From Streptomyces pactum (GTDB lineage Bacteria > Actinomycetota > Actinomycetes > Streptomycetales > Streptomycetaceae): a DNA stretch of 64,000 bases. Positions within the stretch are counted from its first letter, which is position 1. Every line of letters begins with the position of its first letter. The position numbers and the translations under genes are program-made. The notes below the pieces were generated by a model, which did not search any database, was not told the DNA's origin, and saw only the letters and a list, made by a program, of their open reading frames with translations. The stretch lies in contig NZ_CP019724.1 in NCBI RefSeq assembly GCF_002005225.1, forward strand, positions 2,046,001 through 2,110,000, in the 5' to 3' direction. Positions 51,086 through 62,005 of the stretch are shown here, piece after piece.

Positions 51086-52728
51086 CCGTGCTCCTTCCGG
51101 AAGCGGTCGTAGGCCTTGTTGTGCAGGTCGATGAGGCGGTCCAGGTTCTTGGCCTTCAGCTCGGTCACGTAGGCGTCCCACTCGGACAGCGGGCGCTTGC
51201 CGAGGATGAACTGGAGGGTGTTCTGCCGGACGTGGTCCCTGAGCGGGGTGTCCCAGAGGGTGGCCTGTTCCTGTTCCACGGACTGCAGGGGGTGGGCCGG
51301 GTCGACGGGGAGCTGCTCGCGCCCGGACATGGCGTCCTGGAACCTCTGCTCGTCCGGGCCGAAGGAGGAGGAGACCAGTTCCCAGCTTCCGCCGTAGGAG
51401 AAGACTCCGTTGTGGAAGCCGTAGTCCTTCTGGAGGTCCTCGGGCGCGCCCGGGTCGGAGCCCATGAGGCTGATGCCGTCGGCGACCCGGTACCGGCCGC
51501 CGGAGGTGGTGTAGGTGACGCCCTCGACGCCCCACTTGGTGAACTCCTGGCCCTCGTCGGAGTACCAGAGCCAGTCCACGAACTGCATGAGCGCGACGAA
51601 GTCGTCGCGCTTGAGGGCGTCGCCGGCGATCATCATGCCGTTCTCCAGGCGGGAGCCGCCGAGCACCACCGGCCCTGCCGGTCCGAGCGGGGCCGGGATC
51701 ATCTCGATCGTGGCGCCGTCGACCTGCCGCTGGAGGTTGTAGCGGTAGTTCTGCACCAGCTCCTGCGGGTTGGCGCTGATCGCGAAGGACCGCTCGGAGA
51801 GCAGCTTCTTGACCGCGTCGTCGTCGCTCTGGGTGAAGCCCTCGGGGTCCACGAGCTTCTCGTCGACCAGATTCCGCAGGTACTCGATCATCTGACGGTA
51901 CTCGTCGGTCGCGCCGGTGAAGACGAACTCCTCGCCCTCGGCGTCCCAGCTCGTGTTCAGGTACGACCAGCCGGCCCGGACGCCGTGGGCCTGGCCGACG
52001 TACCCGAGCAGGGCTCCGGCCGGTTCGGGCTGGTTCCAGCGGTCGGAGAAGGGGTAGCGGTCGGGGTACTCCGCCCGGATCGCCCGGAAGACGTCGGCCA
52101 CCTGGTCCAGGGTCGACGGCCGGCTCAGGCCCAGCCGGTCGAGGACGTCGGTGCGCAGCGCCAGGGAGTAATTCGCCTTGACCCGCTCGTGCAGGCCGGG
52201 CAGCAGGTAGTACCGGCCGTCGGACTGGCGCAGTGAGTCCACCTCGGGCTGCAGTTTCCATCTGCGCACCTTGTCTCGGAAGTTGGGCATCAGCTCCACG
52301 TACTCGCTGACCGCGAGGACGGATCCCGACGAGACGAACGGCGTCTCCTGCCCGGGGTAGGTCTTGGGCAGGAGCAGGGGCGCGTCGCCCGCGCCGATGA
52401 GCAGGCTGCGCTTCTTCTCGTAGTCGCTGTAGGGCACGTCGGTGGTCTCGAAGGTGACGCCGGTGCGCTTGGTGAGCTCCTTCCAGAACAGCCAGTCGTC
52501 CTTCGGCGGGTAGACGGGGTTGCTGAGGTTCAGCAGCGAGAAGGTGAGCGGCTTCGCCGCCTTGAACCGCTGTCCGGCCCGGTACTCCTTCATCGCGCCG
52601 TTCCGCTTCTTCGACAGGTCCTTGGAGTCCCCGCCGTCGTCGCCGCCGCAGCCGGTGAGCGCGGCGAGGCCGGCGAAGCCCGCGGCTGCCAGGATCTGAC
52701 GTCGTGAGAGCTGTCCTGCGTTCTTCAC
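51082..52728 (-). CDS. LplA-type oligosaccharide-binding lipoprotein
   Basis: Predicted protein of 548 residues. A Tat-type lipoprotein signal (SRRQILAAAGFAGLAALTGC) places the lipid on Cys about 27. The mature protein is a long SBP_bac domain of the Lpl/Ytc group, with DDWLFWKELTKRTGVTFETT near the N-terminus and a C-terminus (RPLSEWDAYVTELKAKNLDR) typical of that group. Those proteins bind oligosaccharides from plant polysaccharides. Given GH39, GH67 and acetylxylan esterase around it, xylo- or aldouronic oligomers are the likely ligand (inference). It lies 24 bases downstream of the LplC-type permease gene. Confidence 0.85.
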   Translation of the reverse strand: MKNAGQLSRRQILAAAGFAGLAALTGCGGDDGGDSKDLSKKRNGAMKEYRAGQRFKAAKPLTFSLLNLSNPVYPPKDDWLFWKELTKRTGVTFETTDVPYSDYEKKRSLLIGAGDAPLLLPKTYPGQETPFVSSGSVLAVSEYVELMPNFRDKVRRWKLQPEVDSLRQSDGRYYLLPGLHERVKANYSLALRTDVLDRLGLSRPSTLDQVADVFRAIRAEYPDRYPFSDRWNQPEPAGALLGYVGQAHGVRAGWSYLNTSWDAEGEEFVFTGATDEYRQMIEYLRNLVDEKLVDPEGFTQSDDDAVKKLLSERSFAISANPQELVQNYRYNLQRQVDGATIEMIPAPLGPAGPVVLGGSRLENGMMIAGDALKRDDFVALMQFVDWLWYSDEGQEFTKWGVEGVTYTTSGGRYRVADGISLMGSDPGAPEDLQKDYGFHNGVFSYGGSWELVSSSFGPDEQRFQDAMSGREQLPVDPAHPLQSVEQEQATLWDTPLRDHVRQNTLQFILGKRPLSEWDAYVTELKAKNLDRLIDLHNKAYDRFRKEHG

Positions 52729-52752
52729 GGTTACTCCCTCGGTGGCTGGGAC

Positions 52753-53634
52753 TCAGCCCTTGACCGCGCCGAGCATCACGCCCGACACGAAGTAGCGCTG
52801 GACGAACGGGTACACGCAGAGGATGGGCAGCGCGGTGAGCACGATGGTGACGGCCTGGATGTTGGCCGCGACCTGGGTGAGCTGCTCGGTGCCCGCGCCG
52901 GCGCCGGTTCCGCCGGTGGCGCCCGCGATGAGGTTGCGCAGATAGACGGTGACCGGCATGAGTTCGGCCCGGTCCAGGTAGAGGAAGGCGCCGAACCAGG
53001 AGTTCCAGAAGGACACCGAGTAGAACAGCACCATCGTCGCCACGACCGCCTTCGACAGCGGCAGCACGATCCGCAGCAGGGTGCCGTAGGTGCTGAGGCC
53101 GTCGATCTGCGCGGCCTCCTCCAGCTCGTCCGGCAGGCTCTCGAAGAAGGCCTTCATCACCAGCAGGTTGAAGACGCTGATCGCGTTCGGCAGGGCCAGC
53201 GCCCACACCGTGTTCTTCAGGTCGAGGCTGGTGATCAGCACGTAGGTGGGGATCAGGCCGCCGGAGAAGAACATGGTGAACACGGCGACGCCGACGAGGA
53301 TGCCGCGTCCCCTGAGGTGCTTCTTGGACAGGACGTAGGCGTAGCAGGTCGTCAGGAGCATCGCGACGGCCGTGGACACGACCGTGTAGAACACGGTGTT
53401 GCCGTAGTTGCGCCAGAAGGTGGCGTCCTGGAAGACGATCTCGTACGTGGTGAGGTTGAAGCCCTTGGGCCACAGCGTCACCTCGCCCGCGCGGATCTGG
53501 CGCTCGCCGCTGAAGGAGCGGGCGACGATGTTGAGGAAGGGGTAGAGCGTCACCACGACGACGCCGGTGAGGATCAGCCCGTTGACGCCCTGGAAGACGC
53601 GGTAGCCACGGGTGGGGCGGTCGACGGTCACCAC
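52753..53634 (-). CDS. LplC-type carbohydrate ABC transporter permease
   Basis: Predicted protein of 293 residues with six membrane helices. Typical Lpl-type features are YRVFQGVNGLILTGVVVVTL, LWPKGFNLTTYEIVF and the EAA loop DELEEAAQIDGLSTYGTLLR, plus the closing PFVQRYFVSGVMLGAVKG. Two adjacent GTG codons (53634, 53631) can start it; the second overlaps the upstream stop by 4 bases. No ATPase gene is present, so a shared ATPase such as MsiK is implied. Confidence 0.88.
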   Translation of the reverse strand: MVTVDRPTRGYRVFQGVNGLILTGVVVVTLYPFLNIVARSFSGERQIRAGEVTLWPKGFNLTTYEIVFQDATFWRNYGNTVFYTVVSTAVAMLLTTCYAYVLSKKHLRGRGILVGVAVFTMFFSGGLIPTYVLITSLDLKNTVWALALPNAISVFNLLVMKAFFESLPDELEEAAQIDGLSTYGTLLRIVLPLSKAVVATMVLFYSVSFWNSWFGAFLYLDRAELMPVTVYLRNLIAGATGGTGAGAGTEQLTQVAANIQAVTIVLTALPILCVYPFVQRYFVSGVMLGAVKG

Positions 53635-54620
53635 AGGCTCGTCCCCACCGTGCGGCGCGAGAGCAGGTTGGCCGAGGTGATCAGCACCAGGCCGATGACC
53701 GCTTCGAACAGGCCGATGGCGGCGGCGTAGCTGAAGCTGTTGGACTCGACACCGGTGCGGTAGAGGTACGTGGAGATCACGTCACCGGTCTGGTAGGTCA
53801 GCGGGTTGTAGAGCAGCAGGATCTTCTCGAAGCCGACCGCCAGGAAGGTGCCGATGTTGAGGATCAGCAGGGTGATCATGGTGGGCCGGATGCCGGGCAG
53901 CGTGACGTGCCAGATCTGCCGCCAGCGGTTCGCGCCGTCGATGCGGGCCGCCTCGTAGAGGTCGTCGTCGATCGTGGTGAGCGCGGTCAGGTAGAGGATG
54001 GTGCCCCAGCCGGCGGTCTGCCAGATCTCCGAGCCGACGTAGATGGTGCGGAACCACTCGGGTTCCTGGATGAACCGGACCGGGTCCTGGCCGAACCAGC
54101 CCAGGACGTGGTTGACCGGACCGTCCGTGGCGAGCATCTGCAGGGTGATGCCGGCGACGATCACGATCGACAGGAAGTGCGGCAGGTACGACACCGACTG
54201 CACGAACCGCTTCAGCGCCCGCGTGCGCACCTCGTTGAGGAGCAGCGCGAGCACGATCGGGACGGGGAAGCAGAACAGGAGCGTGAGGCCGCCGATCCAG
54301 AGGGTGTTGCGGAACACCTGCCAGAAGGTGGGGTCGGTGAGGAACATCTCGACGTAGCGCAGGCCGGCCCACTGCTCCCCCAGGATCGAACCGCCGGGCT
54401 CGAAGCGGCGGAAGGCGATGACGTTGCCGATCATCGGCAGGTAGCGGAAGACCAGGAAGAACAGCAGCGGCAGTACGGCCAGCGAGTACAACTGCCAGTC
54501 GCGGCGCAGCGCCCTTCGGCGGCCGGTGGGCGCGGGGCGCCGGGCGGGCCGGGGCGCGGCCCGCGCCGGGGACGGGCCCTGGGTGCCGGGTGGTGGAGCC
54601 GGTGTGGTGGAGGTGCTCAT
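53628..54620 (-). CDS. LplB-type carbohydrate ABC transporter permease
   Basis: Predicted protein of 330 residues; the ATG at 54620 has GGGGAGG at 7 bases. The first 45 residues are a Pro/Ala/Arg cytoplasmic tail. Six helices follow, with YLPMIGNVIAFRRFEPGGSI, FVQSVSYLPHFLSIVIVAGI and the EAA loop DDDLYEAARIDGANRWRQIW. First gene of the xylan-oligomer import and hydrolysis operon. The promoter lies in the 54621–54827 region, which holds two palindromes and is shared with the divergent esterase. Confidence 0.88.
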   Translation of the reverse strand: MSTSTTPAPPPGTQGPSPARAAPRPARRPAPTGRRRALRRDWQLYSLAVLPLLFFLVFRYLPMIGNVIAFRRFEPGGSILGEQWAGLRYVEMFLTDPTFWQVFRNTLWIGGLTLLFCFPVPIVLALLLNEVRTRALKRFVQSVSYLPHFLSIVIVAGITLQMLATDGPVNHVLGWFGQDPVRFIQEPEWFRTIYVGSEIWQTAGWGTILYLTALTTIDDDLYEAARIDGANRWRQIWHVTLPGIRPTMITLLILNIGTFLAVGFEKILLLYNPLTYQTGDVISTYLYRTGVESNSFSYAAAIGLFEAVIGLVLITSANLLSRRTVGTSLW

Positions 54621-54653
54621 GCTCGGGCCTCCCCGTGGCGTGGGACGCGGTAC

Positions 54654-54679
54654 CGAAACTTTCGAGCGCTTACCGGTAA
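54654..54679. promoter_or_regulatory. Palindromic operators in the xylan operon/esterase control region
   Basis: CGAAACTTTCG (54654–54664) is a perfect palindrome around a central C. It has the CGAA-n-TTCG form I recall for Streptomyces xylanase and beta-xylosidase operators (BxlR-type). TTACCGGTAA (54670–54679) is a second perfect palindrome, ten bases long. Both are 34–60 bases upstream of the LplB-type gene and could also act on the divergent esterase. Confidence 0.6.
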
Positions 54680-54881
54680 CTTCGCGGCAACCTAGAGGCT
54701 GCGGAAAAGCACTGTCAATGACCCCGGCACACCGGGATGTTGCAGCGTTCACGTCCTCGGAAAGGACTGACCTGCACCTGTGGCAGACGCGGGTGAGCTG
54801 TTACGGTCGGTCGCATCTTTCTGAGACGTGACCGCAACTATCGGTCGCCCATCGTCCCCGAGCTCGCTGCGAGGTGCCCCC

Positions 54882-55880
54882 GTGCCCGCGTTCGACCTGC
54901 CGCCGGCGGAGTTGCGGCACCACCGTCCGGCCCCCGACGAACCCGACGACTTCGACGACTTCTGGCGCGGGACCCTCGCGGATTCGGCGGCCGGTGACCC
55001 GCTCGTGTCGGCACACCCGGTGGAGACCGGGCTACGGCTGACGCGGACCTGGGACGTGACCTTCCGGGGCTTCGGCGGCGATCCGGTGCGCGCATGGTTC
55101 AGCAGGCCCGCCGGGGCGCTCCGGCCACTGCCGGCGGTCGTCGAGTACGCGGGGTACGGGCGCGGGCGGGGCCTGCCGCACGAGCGGCTGACCTGGGTGG
55201 CCGCCGGATACGCGCATCTGCTGATGGACAACCGGGGCCAGGGCGACCGGTACGGCTGCGGCGGCGACACCCCCGACCCGCACACCGGCGTGCCGGGCGG
55301 TCCGGGACCGGCCGTACGGGGCCTGCTCGACCCGTACGCCTACCACTACCGCCGGCTGATCACGGACGCGGTGCGCGCCGTCGCAGCGGTGCGGGCGCTG
55401 CCCGGCGTGGACGAGGGGCACGTGTCGGCCGTCGGCAACAGCCAGGGCGGCGGACTGGCGCTGGCCGTCGCGGGCCTGGTGCCGGACCTGGCGGCGGTGC
55501 TGGTCTCCGCCCCGCTGCTGTGCGGCGTCCGGCGGGCACTGGACCTCACCGACGCGGGGCCCTACGGCGAGATCACCGCGTATCTGTCGGTGCGCCGGGA
55601 CGATCACGCCGTCCAGGCCGCCTACCGCACCCTGTCGTACGTGGAGGGCGTCTCCTTCGCCCGCCGGGCGCACGCCCCGGCCCACTTCGGCGTGGGCCTG
55701 CGCGACACGGTGTGTCCGCCGAGCGGGGCGTACGCCGCCTTCAACCGGTACGGGGAACTGTCCGGCGTCAAGCCGCCGAAGGAGATCCACGCCTATCCGT
55801 TCAACGGGCACGAGGGTGGCGACGCGGTGCATGTGCGGCGCCAACTGGGGTGGTTGGCGGGGATGCGGGAGACCGGCTGA
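54882..55880 (+). CDS. Acetylxylan esterase / cephalosporin-C-deacetylase family (AXE1)
   Basis: Predicted protein of 332 residues from a GTG at 54882 preceded by GAGG; the frame is open from 54828, but the family normally starts as here (PAFDLPPAELRHHRP). The alpha/beta-hydrolase nucleophile is in HVSAVGNSQGGGLALAVAG, the catalytic Asp in VGLRDTVCPPSGAYAAFN and His in YPFNGHEGGDAV. The oxyanion segment DNRGQGDRYGCGGDTPDP also fits. It deacetylates acetylated xylo-oligomers. No signal peptide, so it acts on imported fragments. Divergent from the Lpl-type operon. Confidence 0.9.
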   Translation: MPAFDLPPAELRHHRPAPDEPDDFDDFWRGTLADSAAGDPLVSAHPVETGLRLTRTWDVTFRGFGGDPVRAWFSRPAGALRPLPAVVEYAGYGRGRGLPHERLTWVAAGYAHLLMDNRGQGDRYGCGGDTPDPHTGVPGGPGPAVRGLLDPYAYHYRRLITDAVRAVAAVRALPGVDEGHVSAVGNSQGGGLALAVAGLVPDLAAVLVSAPLLCGVRRALDLTDAGPYGEITAYLSVRRDDHAVQAAYRTLSYVEGVSFARRAHAPAHFGVGLRDTVCPPSGAYAAFNRYGELSGVKPPKEIHAYPFNGHEGGDAVHVRRQLGWLAGMRETG

Positions 55881-56047
55881 GGCAACTTCAGTGCCGTATA
55901 AGCCAGTTTGCGCAAGCTTCCCCTATCAATTTCACTTAATCTGATTGACATGTAAAGGCTATGTGTAAGGATCACGGAGTTACCCGGATCCTGCTGGGCC
56001 GTACCCCGGCCCGCGATCCCTTCGGCATGACCAAATGGAGGACACAC

Positions 56048-56980
56048 GTGGCCAAAAGCTCCGGCCTGAACACGCGTCGCGCCCTGGCGCGTGCCACGGC
56101 TGCGGCGCTCACCGCCGCTCTGGTGGCGACCGGTACGAGTGCCGCTGTCGCCGCCGACGCGCCGGGACCGACCGCGTCCCGGGTGCCCGTCGACGTGAAG
56201 CCGTCGGGCGCCGAGAAGTACAACGCCTCCGCCCTGCCCGGCGACGCCCCGGTCAACGCCCTGTACGGCGTCGACGGCAACGGCGACCTGTGGGGCTACC
56301 CGCCCACCGGTGAGGGCGGCCTGGACGACCGCTGGGAGTCCGGCGAGGGCTGGAACACCGCCCGCGCCATGACGCAGGTGGACCACGACGCCGACGGCTC
56401 GTCGGACGGCATCTGGCACGTCACGTCCGGCGGCCAGCTCTACTACGCCGAGTGGGGCAGCATCGACCACCTGTTCGTCGGCAACGGCTGGAAGATCTAC
56501 AACCAGCTCTTCTCGCCCGCGAACGTCGGTGGCGCCGCCGCCGACGACCTCCTCGCCCGCGACGACTCCGGCGTGCTGTGGCTGTACCTCGGCTACGGCA
56601 ACGGCGAGCTGACCCAGCGCTACCGGGTCGGCGGCGGGTGGAACGCCTACACGCACATCACCGGCAAGGGCGACCTGTCCGGCGACGGCAAGGCCGACAT
56701 CGTGGCCAAGGACACCTCGGGCGTCCTGTGGCTGTACAAGGGCACCGGCGACTACAAGGCGCCGTTCTCCTCCCGCACCCGCATCGGCGGCGGCTGGAAC
56801 GCCTACAACAACGTCGTCTCCGTCGGCGACATCGACATCGACGGGGTCACCGACCTGGTCGCGCGCGAGAAGGACGGCGCGCTGTACCTGTACAAGGGCA
56901 CCGGCAACGGCTCCGCCCCGTACGAGTCCCGCGTGAAGATCGGCAGCGGCGGCTGGAACACGTACCGCCTGCTCTTCTGA
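56048..56980 (+). CDS. Secreted FG-GAP/VCBS-type repeat protein
   Basis: Predicted protein of 310 residues. The GTG at 56048 follows GGAGG at 7 bases. The signal peptide (RRALARATAAALTAALVATG) ends near AVAADA. The mature part holds about four propeller-type units with Asp-rich calcium loops such as DLSGDGKADIVAKDTSGVLW and DIDIDGVTDLVAREKDGALY. Each is followed by a GGWNAY or GWNTY unit, a layout common in Streptomyces FG-GAP proteins. No catalytic domain is attached, so it is probably a binding or scaffold protein; the ligand is unknown. Single-gene transcript with a strong terminator. Confidence 0.8.
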   Translation: MAKSSGLNTRRALARATAAALTAALVATGTSAAVAADAPGPTASRVPVDVKPSGAEKYNASALPGDAPVNALYGVDGNGDLWGYPPTGEGGLDDRWESGEGWNTARAMTQVDHDADGSSDGIWHVTSGGQLYYAEWGSIDHLFVGNGWKIYNQLFSPANVGGAAADDLLARDDSGVLWLYLGYGNGELTQRYRVGGGWNAYTHITGKGDLSGDGKADIVAKDTSGVLWLYKGTGDYKAPFSSRTRIGGGWNAYNNVVSVGDIDIDGVTDLVAREKDGALYLYKGTGNGSAPYESRVKIGSGGWNTYRLLF

Positions 56981-57009
56981 CGCACACCGCGCCTTCCCGA
57001 AGACGCGGA

Positions 57010-57047
57010 CGAGGGCCGTACCCCCGGCGACGGGGGTACGGCCCTCG
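57010..57047. terminator. Bidirectional terminator between the FG-GAP gene and acnA
   Basis: A 16-base perfect stem (CGAGGGCCGTACCCCC and its complement) closes on a 6-base loop, between two convergent stop codons. Confidence 0.85.
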
Positions 57048-57065
57048 GCTGTCGCGCGGTGCCGC

Positions 57066-59813
<2,748 letters not shown>

Positions 59814-59880
59814 TTATGTGCGCGTACCACCGCATCCTGCCGCCACGCCGCCCTGGCCGATCCGCTAAGGTAGGGCTAAG

Positions 59881-59896
59881 TTAGGTAACCCTTACC
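59881..59896. promoter_or_regulatory. Iron-box-like site upstream of acnA
   Basis: TTAGGTAACCCTTACC keeps both ends of the remembered DmdR/IdeR box (TTAGGTTAGGCTAACC), with 12 of 16 matches. Aconitase is an iron-sulfur enzyme, so iron-dependent control is plausible. A neighbouring CTAAGTTAG overlaps it. This is a weak match by eye. Confidence 0.35.
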
Positions 59897-59940
59897 CCCA
59901 GACCCGATAGCGGCGTGCGACTGCGGTGCGCCTCGGCAGA

Positions 59941-59958
59941 TATCTCGATGTCGAGATA
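59941..59958. promoter_or_regulatory. 8-2-8 inverted repeat between acnA and the DUF4236 gene
   Basis: TATCTCGATGTCGAGATA is a perfect inverted repeat around a 2-base centre, in a low-GC patch. It is 143 bases upstream of acnA and 200 bases upstream of the DUF4236 start. Spacing suits a dimeric MarR- or XRE-type regulator. The TATCT and AGATA ends recur in front of the XRE–MurA gene. The rest of 59799–60157 contains the iron-box-like site and no gene. Confidence 0.55.
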
Positions 59959-60157
59959 ACTCTAGTACATGGGGGCGCGCCGGTCATGCCCGGGCGCGGT
60001 GTGGCGTGCACCCCACCCCGGACCATCCAGGACCGCCCCGGACCCGTCCGGAACCCGTCCGGGACTCCTCCCGGGTGACCCGCGCGGCCATCAGTACGCG
60101 GAACGGGGGTATCCGACTTGCGCCGGGAACACCCGGCGCGACTCGGAAGGAGGCACG

Positions 60158-60355
60158 ATGCCCCTCACGTTCCGCAAGAGCTTCCGGATCCTCCCCGGAG
60201 TACGACTGAACATCAACAAACGTTCCTGGTCCATCACGACCGGCGGCCGAAACGGCCCGCGCCACACCCGCAGCAGCACGGGACGTCGTACGACATCGAT
60301 GGATTTGCCCGGACCTTTCGGATGGCGGCGCACCCGCTCGACCAGGCATCATTGA
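60158..60355 (+). CDS. DUF4236 mini-protein
   Basis: Predicted protein of 65 residues. The ATG at 60158 follows GGAAGGAGG closely. The N-terminus PLTFRKSFRILPGVRLNINK matches the DUF4236 pattern (FRKS-x-x-x-x-PGVR-N-x-x-K), and the remainder is a basic Arg/Thr/Ser tail. The family is widespread and uncharacterised, often near DNA or membrane genes. The high positive charge suggests nucleic acid or membrane contact (inference). It lies 75 bases upstream of the XRE–MurA gene on the same strand. Confidence 0.75.
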   Translation: MPLTFRKSFRILPGVRLNINKRSWSITTGGRNGPRHTRSSTGRRTTSMDLPGPFGWRRTRSTRHH

Positions 60356-60402
60356 GGCGGCATTGACGGCCCGTCACTCGGGCGGACCCCCCGGAAGGCG
60401 CC

Positions 60403-60419
60403 ATCTCATATCTGAGATA
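60403..60419. promoter_or_regulatory. Overlapping palindromes just upstream of the XRE–MurA start
   Basis: ATCTCATATCTGAGAT is a 6-4-6 inverted repeat, and inside its right half TATCTGAGATA is an 11-base palindrome. They end 12 bases before the start codon at 60431. No ribosome-binding site lies between, so the transcript may be leaderless and the palindrome may overlap the promoter. Confidence 0.55.
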
Positions 60420-60430
60420 GCCTCAACCAC

Positions 60431-61960
60431 ATGGCAGACGACTACCTCGTACGCATCGGCAGGCTCATCCGTGACGCCCGGCAGCACCGTGGCTGGACGC
60501 AGTCACAGCTCGCGGAGGCGCTCGGCACCAGTCAGAGCGCCGTCAACCGCATCGAGCGCGGCAACCAGAACATCAGCCTTGAGATGATCGCCCGCATCGG
60601 CGAAGCGCTGGACAGCGAGATCGTCTCGCTCGGCTACTCGGGTCCGATGCACCTGCGTGTGGTCGGCGGCCGGCGCCTCTCCGGCGCCATCGACGTCAAG
60701 ACCAGCAAGAACGCCTGCGTGGCCCTGCTGTGCGCCTCACTGCTCAACAAGGGGCGCACGGTGCTGCGCCGGGTCGCCCGCATCGAGGAGGTCTACCGCC
60801 TCCTGGAGGTGCTGCACTCCATCGGCGTACGCACCCGCTGGATCAACGACGGCACCGACCTGGAGATCGTGCCGCCGGCCGAGCTGGACATGGAGGCCAT
60901 CGACGCCGAGGCCGCCGTCCGCACCCGCTCGATCATCATGTTCCTCGGCCCGCTGCTGCACCGCATGGACCGCTTCCGGCTGCCCTACGCCGGCGGCTGC
61001 GACCTCGGCACCCGGACCATCGAGCCGCACATGATCGCGCTGCGCCGCTTCGGCCTGGACGTCGCCGCCACCGAGGGCCACTACCACGCGGTGGTCGACC
61101 GTCAGGTGCGCCCGGACCGCCCGATCGTGCTGACCGAGCGGGGCGACACGGTCACCGAGAACGCGCTCCTCGCGGCCGCCCGGCACGACGGCGTCACCGT
61201 CATCCGCAACGCCTCCTCCAACTACATGGTCCAGGACCTCTGCTTCTTCCTGGAGGCCCTGGGCGTGCGAGTGGAGGGCATCGGCACCACCACCCTCACC
61301 GTGCACGGCATGCCGGTCATCGACGCCGACGTGGACTACTCCCCCTCCGAGGACCCGGTCGAGGCGATGAGCCTGCTGGCCGCGGCCGTGGTGACGGAGT
61401 CGGAGCTGACGGTGCGTCGCGTCCCCATCGAGTTCCTGGAGATCGAGCTGGCGGTCCTGGAGGAGATGGGCCTCGACCACGACCGCACGCCCGAGTACTG
61501 CGCCGACAACGGCCGCACCCGCCTGGTGGACCTGACCGTGCGCCCCTCCAAACTCGAAGCGCCGATCGACAAGATCCACCCCATGCCCTTCCCGGGCCTG
61601 AACATCGACAACGTCCCCTTCTTCGCGGCCATCGCCGCCTCCGCCCAGGGCCAGACCCTCATCCACGACTGGGTCTACGACAACCGCGCCATCTACCTGA
61701 CCGACCTCAACCGCCTCGGCGGCCGCCTCCAGTTGCTGGACCCCCACCGCGTCCTGGTCGAGGGCCCCACCCGCTGGCGCGCCGCCGAGATGATGTGCCC
61801 GCCGGCCCTGCGCCCCGCCGTGGTGGTCCTGCTGGCGATGATGGCGGCCGAGGGCACGTCCGTCCTGCGCAACGTCTACGTCATCAACCGCGGGTACGAG
61901 GACCTGGCGGAGCGGCTGAACTCGATCGGGGCGCAGATCGAGATCTTCCGGGACATCTGA
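60431..61960 (+). CDS. XRE helix-turn-helix domain fused to UDP-N-acetylglucosamine 1-carboxyvinyltransferase
   Basis: Predicted protein of 509 residues. Residues 7–65 are an XRE/Cro helix-turn-helix (WTQSQLAEALGTSQSAVNRI). Residues 72–509 are a full-length MurA/EPT domain. By eye the MurA active-site residues are kept: Lys93-Asn94 in KTSKNACV (E. coli K22, N23), Cys190 and Arg195 in AGGCDLGTRTIEPH (C115, R120), an Asp in FPGLNIDNVPFF after a 3-residue insertion (D305), and Arg487 in INRGYEDL (R397). It could therefore make enolpyruvyl-UDP-GlcNAc for peptidoglycan and also bind DNA, or use the enzyme fold as a UDP-GlcNAc sensor. It is the second murA-type gene expected in Streptomyces; the housekeeping copy is not here. 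Confidence 0.88.
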   Translation: MADDYLVRIGRLIRDARQHRGWTQSQLAEALGTSQSAVNRIERGNQNISLEMIARIGEALDSEIVSLGYSGPMHLRVVGGRRLSGAIDVKTSKNACVALLCASLLNKGRTVLRRVARIEEVYRLLEVLHSIGVRTRWINDGTDLEIVPPAELDMEAIDAEAAVRTRSIIMFLGPLLHRMDRFRLPYAGGCDLGTRTIEPHMIALRRFGLDVAATEGHYHAVVDRQVRPDRPIVLTERGDTVTENALLAAARHDGVTVIRNASSNYMVQDLCFFLEALGVRVEGIGTTTLTVHGMPVIDADVDYSPSEDPVEAMSLLAAAVVTESELTVRRVPIEFLEIELAVLEEMGLDHDRTPEYCADNGRTRLVDLTVRPSKLEAPIDKIHPMPFPGLNIDNVPFFAAIAASAQGQTLIHDWVYDNRAIYLTDLNRLGGRLQLLDPHRVLVEGPTRWRAAEMMCPPALRPAVVVLLAMMAAEGTSVLRNVYVINRGYEDLAERLNSIGAQIEIFRDI

Positions 61961-62005
61961 AAGTTCTAGGAAAAGGTAGCGCGAATCCTCTCCTGACCTG
62001 CACGT

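Noticed and set aside
49571..53473. A 1300-codon minus-strand frame that appears to fuse GH39 to an upstream protein
   Set aside because: Only the last 504 residues are protein-like. A GTG with a ribosome site and GTGA overlap at 51085 marks the true start, and the upstream part is a shadow of the binding protein and permease genes.
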